Source: Datisca glomerata (lineage: Eukaryota; Streptophyta; Magnoliopsida; Cucurbitales; Datiscaceae). Taken from it: 64,000 bases of DNA. Positions 1 to 11,385 of the stretch are shown piece after piece. The notes under the pieces were generated by a model. That model was not told the DNA's origin, made no database searches, and saw only the letters and a list, made by a program, of their open reading frames with translations. The stretch's first letter is position 1. The number at the start of each line of letters is the position of its first letter. The DNA lies in the NCBI GenBank assembly GCA_003255025.1, contig QANY01008042.1, positions 310,001 through 374,000 of the forward strand. Direction: 5' to 3'. The position numbers and the translations under genes are program-made.

Positions 1-876
1 CCATTTTCAAGATACCTAGCACAACATTAATATCAAGACTTTGGACAGTAATCTTAACTGTAAATGGTACTCTTGTTATAATGATCAAATACTGATAATA
101 ATTCATGTCAAATAATAAATTTATCTTTGGATCAATTTATTATTCACATGTAAAACTTTATAATCGTCATGTGTTTACCATCATAAATGTGTGTGTAATT
201 CGGTCAAATATTAACCTTCCTTCAGACCGACTAATACCCGTATGAATTTACACACACATAAACATCAAATATCTTCATAAATAATTTACACAAGAGAGGT
301 CACTTTAGTGACATCTTACTTCAATTAACTCATTCAAAATGTTTAACAACCATAATTAATCTTTAAAGACTTATCAAAATAATTTTTAATTATACTATAG
401 CGTTGCTACAATACCGTACATGTGAAGGAGTGAATTAAAAATTCTAATTTTATGTATGGTACCACAAAACAGAAAAAAAAAACTGTTTCTGCACATTACC
501 CACGAAGTAGGGGATAATTACCATTAATCGGTACCAATACCGGAAAGCAGGGAACAATTCTTGCACCAGTACCGTACCAAATAACACTGGCCCAATTCCC
601 TGTTTTCTCCAAAACTCTAACCTACGGCAGTTTTCTTCATCTATGGCATTCACGCCATTTTTTTAATATCCTTTCACCATTGATTTAACATAATCAATCA
701 TCAAAAAACAGCATGGATATGCAATTCACATAACAAATCACACTTCCATATCAATAATTCATTATAAACATCAAAATATCAAAATCTCTAAATTATTAGA
801 TCCAATAGAACCTTAATTTTAGATTTATTCTAAAATTTTCAAATTTAATCTTTCTCAAAGATATCAATAATGAAAA
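1..876. other. AT-rich non-coding DNA, possibly the leader of a minus-strand copia element
   Basis: No gene is supported here. The stretch is AT-rich and leads into a primer-binding-site-like sequence at 877-889, so it may be the internal leader of a decayed minus-strand copia element. The only sizeable reading frame (450-653, minus) resembles no family I recognise. Confidence 0.3.
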
Positions 877-1200
877 CTTTGATGCCACTTGTAGGGATTG
901 TAATCAAACATGATAAACATGTTATATAACACAAATAATCAAACTCTAATCTTATATACATATATCATTTTGATTTCTATGAAAAACAGATTCGTATAAC
1001 TCGATTGCGAAAGATTTATCTGGTTCCATGGATAATTGAGTCATAAATTAGAGGATCAGATCTTCCATCACAACCCCTTGAGTTCTTCTCCAATATTCTC
1101 TCTTGAAGGAATAAAGATTAACTACTATAAGAAAACAAGATTTTCTTACTTGTGTAATTTAGAGATAAATATTGTTATTTCTAATTTGACTTTTCAACAA
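877..1200 (-). mobile_element. degenerate copia PBS and LTR remnant
   Basis: Read on the minus strand, 889-877 gives AGTGGCATCAAAG, close to the copia tRNA-Met primer-binding motif TGGTATCAGAG. It directly follows a sequence ending ...CCCTACA, as a 5' LTR would. The plus-strand start TGTAGGGATT at 890 and a CAACA near 1200 would bound an LTR of about 310 bp. No second LTR and no coding sequence of this element are seen in the window. Confidence 0.35.
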
Positions 1201-1394
1201 ATTAAAATATTATTTCTGATATCTTTACATTAATTCTATGATAATTATACTCATAAGTCTTAAAATTTTAATTTTTAATTAGATAATTTTAATTATGTTT
1301 ATTCAAAAATAACATATACATATTTAATTTAACATATATGACCTCAAACATTGGATTTTTTTCAACATTCTAGACTCTGAGGACCCACACATAG

Positions 1395-1717
1395 GGTTGT
1401 CATATCAACTCCTTTTGGTCTTACATCCTACGGCAGTGACCTTAATTCTCCATTCGAATTTTAGGTTCTTGCAATGGATTGGTATGCATTGCCTGGATGA
1501 TTCTTTCCGAGATATTTACATTTGGAACCCTACTACTCGAGAATACAAAGCATTACCAAACCTTTATATTCCCAAACGTATTATTTGTTGTGTCTGGGCT
1601 TTTGGTTTTGGATATCAACAATTCACTGATGATTACAAGATTATTTTACTCTACGGCCGTCAATTCCAGTATAAAATCTTCTCTTTCAAAGCAAATAAAT
1701 GGAGTATTAAACTATGA
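1395..1717 (+). pseudogene. F-box-associated domain (FBA) fragment, frameshifted
   Basis: The frame at 1397-1717 contains IYIWNPTTREYKALPNL, then a GFGY stretch followed by TDDYKI, and ends KIFSFKANKWSIKL. This is the order of the repeat motifs in the F-box-associated domain of plant F-box/kelch-type SCF substrate adaptors: WNPTTR, GFGYD, DDYKV, VYSLKTNSW. The typical CNGLVCI block just upstream is in a different frame (about 1469-1500), so there is a frameshift between the two. No F-box motif and no C-terminal half are seen. It is a remnant and unlikely to make a functional adaptor. I am confident of the family but not of any closer identity. Confidence 0.65.
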
Positions 1718-3500
1718 TGCTAATATCTAGAATCTTCTAGGATATGATAGATGCTACTAGAATTTTTATCTTCTTATTGGATGAATGAAATTATTTTTAA
1801 TTCTAACATTATATATTAGTCTAAGGGTAAGGTTGAAAATATAAATTGATAAATTCTTATAGCATTCCTTTCTGCATTTCATCAAAACAAATAAAATAAT
1901 TTAATATTCTCACTGTTTAATTTATTTTTATTTTATTTTTATCTTTTCTCAGTTGTCATCATTTCTTATTATTTTATCATATATCTTATTAATTAATTAT
2001 TTCATCCTCAATATATTTTAGGTCAATTTACAATGTAACCATTATGATAATGTAACCATTAATTAATTATTTTTCGAAAATCATATTCTCATACAGTACT
2101 ATAATCTTGATTATTGAGCTGAAAATCATGAATATTTTTGTATAAGAATTATTATCTTTTATTGTAAGTTCTATACCACATTAATACATTTGGAGCGATA
2201 TTGGTTCAATTGTATGGACAATATTTGATGAAAATCTACACGATGTATCATAATATAATGGTTTGGTCGAAAAATTAATAAGTATATACAGAAAAAATTT
2301 ATGGGTAAAATTTACGTTTTTGTTATTACTTATATTGGTCATCTTATTATAAATTAAGTAATTATAATTCATAAGTATTTTTTAGTCCAAAGGTTAAATT
2401 TGACAATAATGTCTAAAACATCTCATTGCATATTTCATCAAAACAAACAAAATAATCTAACACTCTTACCATTAAATTTGAACATTCTAAAGTGTTAATA
2501 AACAAAGTAATCTTAATTTTTCAGACATATACATTTTCACAATTATATTCCAACAATTTTATCCTGAAAATCATTTACTCACAATCTTTTAATAAACGGC
2601 TCCTTAGGTTTAACTTAGCTGAGAAGAGAGATTCAACTGTGTTGCGATGCTGACGTTTGGCTGGCATGAAATAGGAAAGGGTTTTTGTTTTTGGATTGAC
2701 TTATGGGTTATGAAGAAATATGGAGTGAAGCAATCATGAGTTCACTCAATTATGCCTTTGGCGAACGGCGATTTTATTGCTGTAACTTCATATCCTACTA
2801 TTAAGTTGTTAAGGTTCAAAATTAATGGAAGAGAAGTGAAAATTAAAAAGTTGGCATGATTTGTAGTAAAAATGAGGAATTTGGAGTCACTGTGTTTGAA
2901 GAGAGTTTAATGTCACTTAGACATGTAGAGAGAATGTGGGAAGTTAAAAGAAAAGTAGCTAACAAGAGAAAAAGGGCAATAAATTAATTATAAAATGTTA
3001 TATTGAGTATATTATTACTTATTTGAAAAGAAATTCAAATGCTAGCAGGGATGTCTCTTCTCCTGGCCTTGATGACCAAGTGGGGGCTGCAGTGTATATT
3101 AAGATGAAAACTAGACGCAAATCTTAGGATCGCATGTTGCACTTTTTGCAGGCTGCTTCATACTTGGGATTTCCCCTTCCGTTTTTTATTTTTGCGTCTT
3201 AGCTTTGATTTAGACGCTGTCTTGGAGTATGCCTCTGTGCTTGTTTTTTATTCCTTGCTTTAGTTTTGATTGATAAAGCAGTTAGCTTTGCCTTAATGGG
3301 GTATTCCCCTTGAATGAATATTTGTCTATTTTTTAGTATTATTTACATCATTTTATTGATAAAAATATATATCATAGTGTCGATTTTAGAATGATTATTT
3401 TAATGCTATATTATATAAATAACTTTGCCTTATGGTTCTACCATGTTATATTGGAGACACAAGATCTGAGCCTCAAAGGCAGCACTATTATTAGCGAAGA
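1718..3500. other. AT-rich intergenic DNA without a recognisable gene
   Basis: 1718-2580 is very AT-rich with no coding signal. 2580-3340 is less AT-rich and broken in all frames. It may be an old retroelement remnant, but I see no diagnostic motif in it. Confidence 0.4.
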
Positions 3501-3504
3501 TAGT

Positions 3505-3511
3505 AAAAAAA
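3505..3511 (-). terminator. Pol III terminator of tRNA-Ser
   Basis: A run of seven A on the plus strand is a T7 on the tRNA strand. It starts 7 nt beyond the discriminator base, which is the usual RNA polymerase III termination signal and spacing. Confidence 0.8.
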
Positions 3512-3517
3512 CATCAA

Positions 3518-3599
3518 CGTCGCCTGAGAGATTCGAACTCTCGCGGGGAAACCCCATGTACTTAGCAGGCACACGCCTTAACCACTCGGCCAAAGCGAC
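3518..3599 (-). tRNA. tRNA-Ser, anticodon GCT
   Basis: Read on the minus strand, this folds into a class II (long variable arm) tRNA. The acceptor GTCGCTT pairs with AGGCGAC and is followed by a G discriminator at 3518. The D-arm contains TGGCCGAGTGG. The anticodon stem TGTGC/GTACA holds loop CTGCTAA, giving anticodon GCT, which decodes AGC/AGT. The variable arm is a GGGG-TTT-CCCC hairpin. The T-arm is GAGAG-TTCGAAT-CTCTC. There is no intron, CCA is not encoded as expected in eukaryotes, and a T-run for Pol III termination follows. The long variable arm and the G discriminator are the serine identity elements. It looks functional. Confidence 0.95.
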
Positions 3600-3649
3600 G
3601 GGTTGATGATTCTAACGATTAGTTTCAATATTAACCTTTTCTATTGGAT

Positions 3650-3842
3650 TTTCTAATTGCTTTTGTTAATTTTGCTTTCCATTTCTAAATTCTGGTTGTG
3701 ATCCTTAATGAATCCATATATATATATATAATGAATCCATTAATAGGATCCATCTGAAAGGATATAATTTCCTTTTATTTGATTTCTAATTGCTTTTGTT
3801 AATTTTGCTTTCCATTTCTAAATTCTGATTGTGATCCTTAAT
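3650..3842. repeat. two-copy direct repeat, period about 133 bp
   Basis: A block of about 60 bp starting TTCTAATTGCTTTTGTTAAT at 3651 recurs nearly unchanged at 3784, with one G/A difference noted. The spacer between the copies holds a TA microsatellite and ATGAATCCAT duplications. It lies just upstream of tRNA-Ser and next to copia element A. Confidence 0.75.
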
Positions 3843-4014
3843 ATGTCTTTTGTTTTATGATGATGCATCCTTGCTCCCTTCTTATTTATAGATCATTTGA
3901 GTCAAAGATAATTGTAATCTCAAGTTCCTTGAACCGTCGCCAAATGAGTCAAATTGTAATCCCCCATTAAAGCAATATGTTTCTTTCTCCTTCGATTTTT
4001 AACTTAGATTGTCT

Positions 4015-4247
4015 TGACTAGCTTATATCAGTTGCCTATTTATCTTGAGTGTATCTGTTTTATATTCTAAGGCAATTAGCATATTGTTAGTTATGTTGTC
4101 TTTTACAGTTTATTTTTTCCTGTCATAAATCCTATATATATTTGCTTCTGTAATCATATCGAAAAGTTAATAAGTATTCTTTCTTTGTTCATTCTCATTC
4201 TCCTTTTCTTCTTCTTGACACTTCTTTCATAATCAAGAAACCTCACA
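4015..4247 (+). repeat. 5' LTR of copia A
   Basis: It begins TGACTAGC and ends CACA directly before the primer-binding site. The LTR is short, about 233 bp. It contains TATATATTTG near 4135, which could be a TATA box. Its first 15 bp are repeated at 16329 after a polypurine tract, which supports the 5' boundary. Confidence 0.6.
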
Positions 4248-4260
4248 TGGTATCAGAGTC
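4248..4260 (+). promoter_or_regulatory. copia primer-binding site
   Basis: TGGTATCAGAGTC is complementary to the 3' end of initiator tRNA-Met and is the usual minus-strand primer site of plant copia elements. It abuts the LTR end. Confidence 0.8.
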
Positions 4261-4597
4261 AAATACGATACATGTAAGATTCTATAACAAACCAAAGTAA
4301 TTATTCTATCTTTCTTTTATCCAACATATGCAATGTGATTTTCATCAGATTGGACTCAAGTAACTTCATTTTATGGAGGTTTTAAGTCACTGTCATCCTA
4401 AAATCTCATTCTTTATTCGAATATGTAGATGGCACTCTACCATTTCCCTCTGAATGATCAAACTTGTCTTTATCAAAGGAATATAATGGTGAGGATTCAG
4501 TTGCTATAGGTAATGGCCAACCTCATAACATCACACACAGAGGTTCTGGTCTTCTTTCCACTAATTCTCATACACTTTTACTTAATAAATTTTTTGT

Positions 4598-5567
4598 GTG
4601 CCTAGTATAACTTCAAATCTTCTCTTTGTGCATCAATGTTATGTAGATAATAATTGCACCTTCACATTTGACTCTGATAAAATACTCATTCAGGATAAAC
4701 CCTCAAGGAAGATTCTGTACATAGGACCCAGTGAGAATAAACTCTATCCCATTCCAACCTCTTGTTCTGCATCAAGACCCAATCTTGTAAACCAGAATTT
4801 CAACTCTATAGCTTTTATTGGCAAAAAAAACTTCACATAACTTGTGGCATAGTAGATTAGGCCATCCTTCAGCTCCTGTTTTGCTTTCTGTTCTGCGTAA
4901 GATAGGTTTACCTAATGTTTCATCTGACAAATGCATATGTACTAGCAGCATAAAAGGGGAAAATGACAAAATTACCTTTTTAATTGTCTAGAACTACTAC
5001 TAAATTTCCTTTAGATCTTGTTCACAGTAATGTTTGGAGTCCTGCACCAACATCTTCTTATGAGACTTTTAAATAATATGTCTCTTTTATTGATAACACT
5101 GTTAGATACACTTGGTTGTTTCCTATGTCTCAGAAATCTGAGTGCTTTTAATTTTCCAAATTTTTTTGCCTTTCATAGAGAACTTGCTCTCTACCAAACT
5201 AAAACGTATAAGAACAGATGCTGGAGGTGAATTTAATAATAAAACTCTTGATAATTACCTTATTTCCAAAGGGATATTGTATCAAGTTACACCAGGACAA
5301 AATAGCATAGCTGAAAGGAAAAATAGACACATAATAAAAACTGCTTTAACTATGCTAGTTAAAGCTTATGTTCCTGTTCATTTCTGGTACCATGATTTTT
5401 CTACTGTTGTTTTTTGTATTAACATGTTGCCCTATGCTTCTCTAAATAATAAAATTCCTTTTGAAAACCTTTTTGGGAACTTACCTGATTATAAAAACTT
5501 GAAAGTTTTTTGGTGTGCATGTTACCCTCTCTTAAGGCCTTATAACAATCACAAGCTTGAGCCTTAA
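4598..5567 (+). pseudogene. copia A GAG-pre-integrase and integrase remnant
   Basis: Two frames are joined by frameshifts. The first (4598-4840) resembles the region between protease and the integrase zinc finger. The second (5142-5567) is the integrase core: IRTDAGGEF carries a catalytic Asp, and AERKNRHI about 40 residues later carries the catalytic Glu. It continues with HFWYHDF and then KVFWCACYPLLRPY, the usual post-core segment. The HHCC zinc finger is not readable in one frame. The TAA at 5565-5567 ends the frame shortly before MITE 1. Confidence 0.75.
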
Positions 5568-5609
5568 TCATCACAACATATCTTTTTAGGCTATTCTTTA
5601 TATTCTAAA

Positions 5610-6182
5610 TAGGGGTGAACACGGTTAGGTTCGGGTCGATCAGTGGTTCGACTCTTCTACTCATAAAATCGAACCGAGTCGGCATTCGATTTAGCTATAT
5701 GCCAAACCGAACCAAATTGTGAAGGTCAAAATAACCTAACTGAACCGTGAGTTTCAGGTCGGTTCAGTTCTTCGGTTCAATATTATTAATTAAAAAATAA
5801 ATTTTTAAATGATATTATTGAAAACATAATGTAAAATCAAAGTTTTATTTCAGTTTGGTTTGGTTAGCGTTTGATATGAAATTATATATAAAAAAATTCA
5901 TATTACCGAACCGAACCAATGAGTTTTGGTTTGGTTTTATTAATTAAAAATAATTTTTAAATAATATTATTGAAAAAATATATAAAATCAAAGTTTTGTT
6001 TCTGTTCGGTTCGGTTTGATATGAAATTATATATAAAAAATAATATAAATCTAATGTTTCAGTTTAATTCAGTTCAAAAACTGAATATTTTATGAACCGA
6101 ACCGAATCGAACCGCATGCACCTAAAGAACCGACCGGACCAACCATTTTTGGTTCGGTTCGTGTCACTTCAGAACACCCCTA
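5610..6182. mobile_element. hAT-type MITE 1 inside copia A
   Basis: A 573-bp element begins TAGGGGTG and ends CACCCCTA, perfect 8-bp inverted ends. It is flanked by a perfect 8-bp direct repeat ATTCTAAA (5602-5609 and 6183-6190). The interior is filled with GGTTCGGTT/AACCGAACC motifs on both strands and has no coding capacity. The 8-bp target duplication and the TAGGGGTG end are typical of hAT-superfamily non-autonomous elements. Confidence 0.85.
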
Positions 6183-6409
6183 ATTCTAAAGGTTAAATTT
6201 GTTACAATCCTACAACTAATACTTTCCATACTTCAAGATATGTGATTTTTGATGAGGATACTTTTCCTTTCGCTAATATTGCTGCTCACCATTCTCCTAA
6301 TAATGATGTTTCTTTTATCCAATCTACTAACAATGTTCCCCCTATATCTTTACTACTTTCTACTGATAGTTCTACTAATCAGTGTTCTATTTAACCTACT
6401 TCTCCTGAT

Positions 6410-6919
6410 TAGGGGTGTACACTGTTCGGTTCGGTCGGTTAGTAAAGTATTTTTGTAATCGAACCGAATTCACCGGTTACTTAAAATACCGAACCAAACC
6501 AAACCGGTATAACCAAAAGAACCGAACCGAATGAAACCGAAATAATCTATTCGGTTTGATTACTTATAACCGGTGCGGTTACCATTAATTTTTTTAGATA
6601 AAATAGCAAAAATCATTCAATTGAAAATATCAAGACTCAACACAAGTAATACATATATGTCTAATTAATAATTTTTTCTATTTTTTAATAATATATGACT
6701 AAATTATTAAGGTTTTAATAATTTATGTCTAATTTATATATGTATATTAAAAATAGTTGTAATTGGTTCGAACCGATTACATGTTTATTGTATAATTAAT
6801 TGAACTGAAAGTTCGGTTACTTAAATTAACCGAACCGATTATAATTATCATAGAAAAGAACTTACCGAACCGATTCGGTTTAATTTGGTCAGTTCGTAAA
6901 AATTTTGCACACCCCTCGA
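6410..6919. mobile_element. hAT-type MITE 2 inside copia A
   Basis: A 510-bp element starts TAGGGGTGTACA. Its right end reads TGCACACCCCTCGA. A perfect 8-bp target duplication CTCCTGAT lies at 6402-6409 and 6920-6927. Its interior is rich in GGTTCGGTT/AACCGAACC, like MITE 1, so the two are relatives. The right terminus carries about two extra bases compared with the left. Confidence 0.8.
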
Positions 6920-7014
6920 CTCCTGATAATAATAATAGAGAATGCACATCTACTGATGCAGGTTCTAATGTTCTGATAACATCTCACAGCATTTGTTCAC
7001 AACTTGCATCTACT

Positions 7015-8266
7015 TTGCCATTAAATACTACTACTGATATTCAACCTACTATCTCTTCTGGCAATGAGTTATCAAATACCGTTTCTCCTACAAATGACCA
7101 TCCTATGCAAACTCGGTCTATGTCCGGAATATCTAAGAAAAAGGTATATCTAGCAACCTCAAAATCTATCCAATTTCCCATTGAAGAAGTTAAACCTTCA
7201 TCATATTTAGTAGCATAAAAATTTGTTACTTGGAGAAAGGCAATGGCAGATGAGTTCAATGCATTGCAACAGCAAGGACGCAAACACCTATTGCACCTAA
7301 TAAGAATGTAGTGGGGTGCGAATGAGTGTACAAGCTAAAGCACAATCCTGATGGCAGTATAGTAAGGTATAAGGCAAGGCTGGTGCCAAAGGGTATCACC
7401 CACAACCTTGTTTGGACTACAATGAGACATTTAGTCCAGTAGTAAAATCTACCACTGTAAGAGTTCTTTTATCCCTTGCTGCTTAGCATTCATGGTCTTT
7501 ACATCAACTGATGTAAATAATGCTTTTTTACATGGTTAACTTCAAGAAGAGGCATATATAGCACAAACTCAAGATTTTGTTGATCCTAATTATCCTAATC
7601 ATGTTTATAGATTACACAAATCTCTCTATGGTCTCAAATAAGATCCTAAAGCTTAGTTTGAGAGATTCACAACATTTCTTCATACCTTAGGCTTTGTTTC
7701 ATCCACGGCTGATACATCTCTTTTTGTTTGCAAAAATGTATCTTCTATTACTTATTTGTTACTGTATGTAGGTGATATTATTATAACTGGGACTGCCTCT
7801 GCTTAAATTGCATCTCTTATTGATAAACTCAACCAAGAGTTTGAAATGACAGATTTAGGTTCTGTCAAATATTTCCTTGATTTACAAATTCAAAAATAAG
7901 ACAAAGACATCTTTGTCTATCAGCAAAAATATGTTTTTGATTTACTGAACAAGGTTGGCCTAAGCAATGCCAAACCTTGCAGGACACCTTTATCTCTTAA
8001 AATTGATTTTTATGATGCTTCTCAATCTCTTATAGATGCTACTCAATACAAGGTTCTGGTTAGAGTGCTGCAGTACTTGTCTTTTAATAGGCCTTACATC
8101 AGTTTTTCTGTCCATAAGGCCTGCCAGTTCACGCATAGTCCCACATTTACTCATTTATCCATTACAAAAAGAATTCTTAGATATTTAAAAGGGACTACAG
8201 GTTATGTATTTTATTTAAAAGATGCAGCATGTGTCTTAATGCCTTTTGTGACTTTGATTGGACAGG
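7015..8266 (+). pseudogene. copia A reverse transcriptase and RNase H remnant
   Basis: Recognisable RT blocks in shifting frames include a WRKAMADEFNALQQ start (about 7232) and VVKSTTVRVLL. The catalytic YVDD box reads YVGD near 7766, so one catalytic Asp is lost. FEMTDLGSVKYFL and a QYLSFNRPYISFSVH block (about 8065-8110) follow. The RNase H start is near 8245 (DWTGNTMDKRSTRSF) and runs into the fold-back duplication. Several in-frame stops, for example at about 7640 and 7804, are present. The enzyme is dead. Confidence 0.75.
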
Positions 8267-8400
8267 AAACACCATGGATAAAAGATCAACTAGAAGCTTT
8301 GTGATCAAATTAGGATCCAATCCAATTTGTTGGACAGCAAATTGGATTGGATCCTAAGTTGATCACAAAGCTTCTAGTTGATCTTTTATCCATGGTGTTT
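8267..8400. repeat. perfect-type inverted duplication (hairpin) in copia A RNase H
   Basis: Arms of 62 nt at 8267-8328 and 8339-8400 are reverse complements with one mismatch, separated by a 10-nt spacer (GTTGGACAGC). The left arm is normal RNase H coding sequence. The right arm is the same DNA inverted, so coding is lost from here. Confidence 0.9.
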
Positions 8401-8422
8401 CAAAGGACATCAAAGAAGTAAT

Positions 8423-9685
8423 TGTTGGGGGTTATGCCCTCAAAGCATGTGTATTGACATTTTAATATAAAATTTAAAGAGAATTACATTTTTCTTATAA
8501 TTATTCTTTTAAATTATTGTGAAATAATTTATATAAATATCTGAAAACTCCATACTCATTAATGAGACTATGATCTTGTATTAGTATGAGAGAATTAAGA
8601 TCGTAGATAATGAATAAAATTGTCAGCAACATATTAAAGTATGAAATCTTTAATGAATGGTTGCTAGTACGGTTCATTAAGCATTATGAATGTTTGTGAT
8701 GTAGATCTAGATCATTGATGTGGATAGACATCTTAGTGAATGTATTTTATATAATAAGATTATATATGACAGGACCGATGTGAAAATATCTTTATTAACG
8801 TGTCATTTATCATAAAGATTTAATACACATCAATTTGATGATCATATGTAGATCACTCTGAATCCTGAGTAGTCATGAACTCATAATGCATGTCTACTAG
8901 ATCTTTTGATTCATTGTTAAAGTCTATTTGTTAATTAAGCTAGTGACTTTTGTTTTGGAGATTCAGTGATGTGAATGGCTGGGGACAAATCTTACACGAT
9001 TTGCAGTAATAATAAAATTAATAAATAAAATTATTTGATTAAAGAGTTTAATTAATAATCTAGTTTATTGAAGCTTAGGTTTATAGGTGCATGGTCTCCA
9101 AGTCACCTCTATACTATGTTGTCTAGCGTGTGAATTTTTCAGGACATGAGAAATTGACTGACTTNAATAATTTAAATCAACTAAATCTGTTAGTTTATGA
9201 AATAATAGATATGTTAGTTGAGAGGGATAACCAGATATGTTAATTTTGAATTAACTAATATCTATATAATTATCTGATTAAAATAAATATTTAATTCACA
9301 GTAATTGTCACGTGTCAATCACTGATAGGATATTAGAAATTCACATGTACTACTGTGATACCACGAGACACTACAATAGTAAGTGTGCAACACTGTAGTA
9401 CCACATGGCAGTACTGTGGTACCGTGAGGCACTGTGCTGGCTCACGACACACTGTAGTACCATGTGACACTACAGTTGTACATAATTACAGGGGGTCCCG
9501 CTGTAATTGATAGTTTTACAATTAAATATTATTTTAGTTTATCCCTAAAATATGATACGCCATTATCTAGAATATATACAGATATTATTCTAGTAGCCTT
9601 GGTGGTTGAACGAAGAGGAGAGAATCAGTTGATCAGATCATTAGTTCGTCAATCAAGAGTTGAATTGATAACACGATTAGTGAAG
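8423..9685 (+). repeat. 5' LTR of copia B (3' end deleted)
   Basis: It is colinear with the LTR at 14823 from its TGTTGGGGG start, with gaps. A single N at 9165 stands where the 3' LTR has about 225 bp more. A cluster of CACTGTAGTACCA-type palindromes lies at 9355-9480. The right limit is inferred from the jump into leader sequence near 9685. No primer-binding site follows. Confidence 0.6.
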
Positions 9686-11385
9686 AATGGGAGAAGATGA
9701 AGAACGCACGAGACGAACGTCATATATTTACTGTTCACACCAGAAATTTACTGTTCCGACAGAGAGGAACATTGCCGGAAATGAACAGTGGCTGTTCGGC
9801 ATGGCAGGCGACTGCCGGCGGTGAGATGGTTAGCCGTGGTGATGGACGACGATCGGAGAGTCCTATCGTCGGTGACAATTGTTGTCACATTTTAGGAACG
9901 TTTCTAACAAACCGTACAACCAACTCTATCACCTAAGTATTACATTAAAATCCAAACTCCTTTAATTATCCATTTAAATTTTTTCTGAAATTAATATATT
10001 TTAAAATTAGTTATTAATTTTTGATTTTATGAAAATAAAAAATTAATAGGTTGATTGAGTTTGACTCAAGTTTGACCAAATCAATTAAAGTGTTTATTTG
10101 ACTAAGTCAAAGTCAACTATATTTAATTATAGAGATTGTGTTAATTAAGAAAAATAGTTTTTCTAATTAAAAGAGGTTTTGTTCAAAGCTTGAAAATTAT
10201 GAAGATGAACATCAGGAGGAGAATGCAATATTTAGGAAATATGTATTCTTGAAGTCCGTTTTGTAATTTTATTTCTTTATTTCAAGGTTTGTAATTTAGA
10301 AATACCCAACAGCCACTCGGTCCATTATTATTTTATTTAATTGTTAAAAATAATTGCTTAATTGTTATGTTTGATAACATGTGCATGCGTTAGTCGATCA
10401 CATGTCATACATAATAATCTTACACAGTTTTATTTATCATGCATTTCATCTGTAGAAACATGATTTATTAGGATTGTTCTAATATGTTTATATTTATTAC
10501 TTTATGGAATCAATTGCATGTAAACTGTTAGGTTTTAACTAGTTAATTCTTGATAATCATTACAAGCTAAATGCTATAGTAACCTTTAGGTTAACTGACT
10601 TTAGTAAAAGAGTTTTATTAAAGTTTAAAGAATATAATTAATTAGTTAATCTAAGTTCACATAATTATGACTTTGGCACTTTAGAAGGTTAAGTGAACGT
10701 AGACTAATGAGATTAATATAACTGATTATTAAATATTCATAGAGTTACTATTTTAACCATTGATTAATTTGAAATTAATTGATTAGTTAAAATGAAAACA
10801 CATAATCCTAAAATAGTGAAATATAGAAGGTTGACATGTCAATATAACTTATGGTCTTCATCATTAGTACGACACCGTAAGGTGCAGTAAGGGCCTCGAC
10901 ATGGCTTTGTTTTCATCTCCTTAAGGAAGGTTTCGAGGTGTACCAATACCAAGGTTGGACTTCTTAAGAAGATAGGAGGAAGTGATGTAGTTTAGTTTTG
11001 ACCAACATTAAGGCAGCATATTCTAAATGAAGTCATGGAATCTGAAATAACGAGTTACGCTGACAAAGTCACAATTAAGCTTTCATGTGGATAGTTGTGA
11101 CTTGACTCGACAAGTGATACCTTATTGTTAAAAGAGAAAATATGAGATATTTTAAGTTTTAATTAATAAGGATGAGAATGCCTCATAGACAGTCTGAGGT
11201 TAATCTGACTGACTCTAAGGCACCACATTAATTGTTGAGTTGTTTTATCATGATTATTAAATGCTAAGTTTGTGTGTTTATTATGTTGCATCTATGCACC
11301 ACGTTTACTATTCGGATTCTAGATATTTATTAATTATATTGAATCTTGTATGTTTTAAATTTTAGCTATCAGGATTACATCTACC
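9686..11385 (+). other. copia B leader (5' untranslated region)
   Basis: This non-coding stretch matches, in inverse orientation, the leader of copia D (62020-63000) and part of copia C (44955-45983). Shared blocks include GAGAAGATGAAGAACGCACG, a GC-rich patch at 9770-9890 and CACCTTATGG-like segments around 10860-10990. Small open frames at 9464-9936 show no protein family and are probably chance. Confidence 0.55.

Larger units (their letters stand above)
4015..8422 (+). mobile_element. Ty1/copia element A, 5' part (split and degenerate)
   Basis: An LTR-like sequence starts TGACTAGCTTATATC at 4015. It ends ...ACCTCACA at about 4247, followed at once by TGGTATCAGAGTC, the classical copia tRNA-Met primer-binding site. 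Broken gag-pol follows in the order GAG-pre-integrase, integrase, RT, RNase H, which is the copia order. Two MITEs interrupt the internal region. The element stops at a fold-back duplication (8267-8400) and at copia B. Its lost end reappears at 16207-16345 with a polypurine tract and the same TGACTAGCTTATATC LTR start. Stops and frameshifts make it non-autonomous. Confidence 0.8.

Noticed and set aside
450..653. 67-codon minus-strand frame
   Set aside because: No recognisable domain. It sits in probable retroelement leader DNA.
9464..9936. Two adjacent plus-strand open frames in copia B
   Set aside because: They cross LTR and leader DNA whose homologue in copia D is not open. No protein family is recognised.
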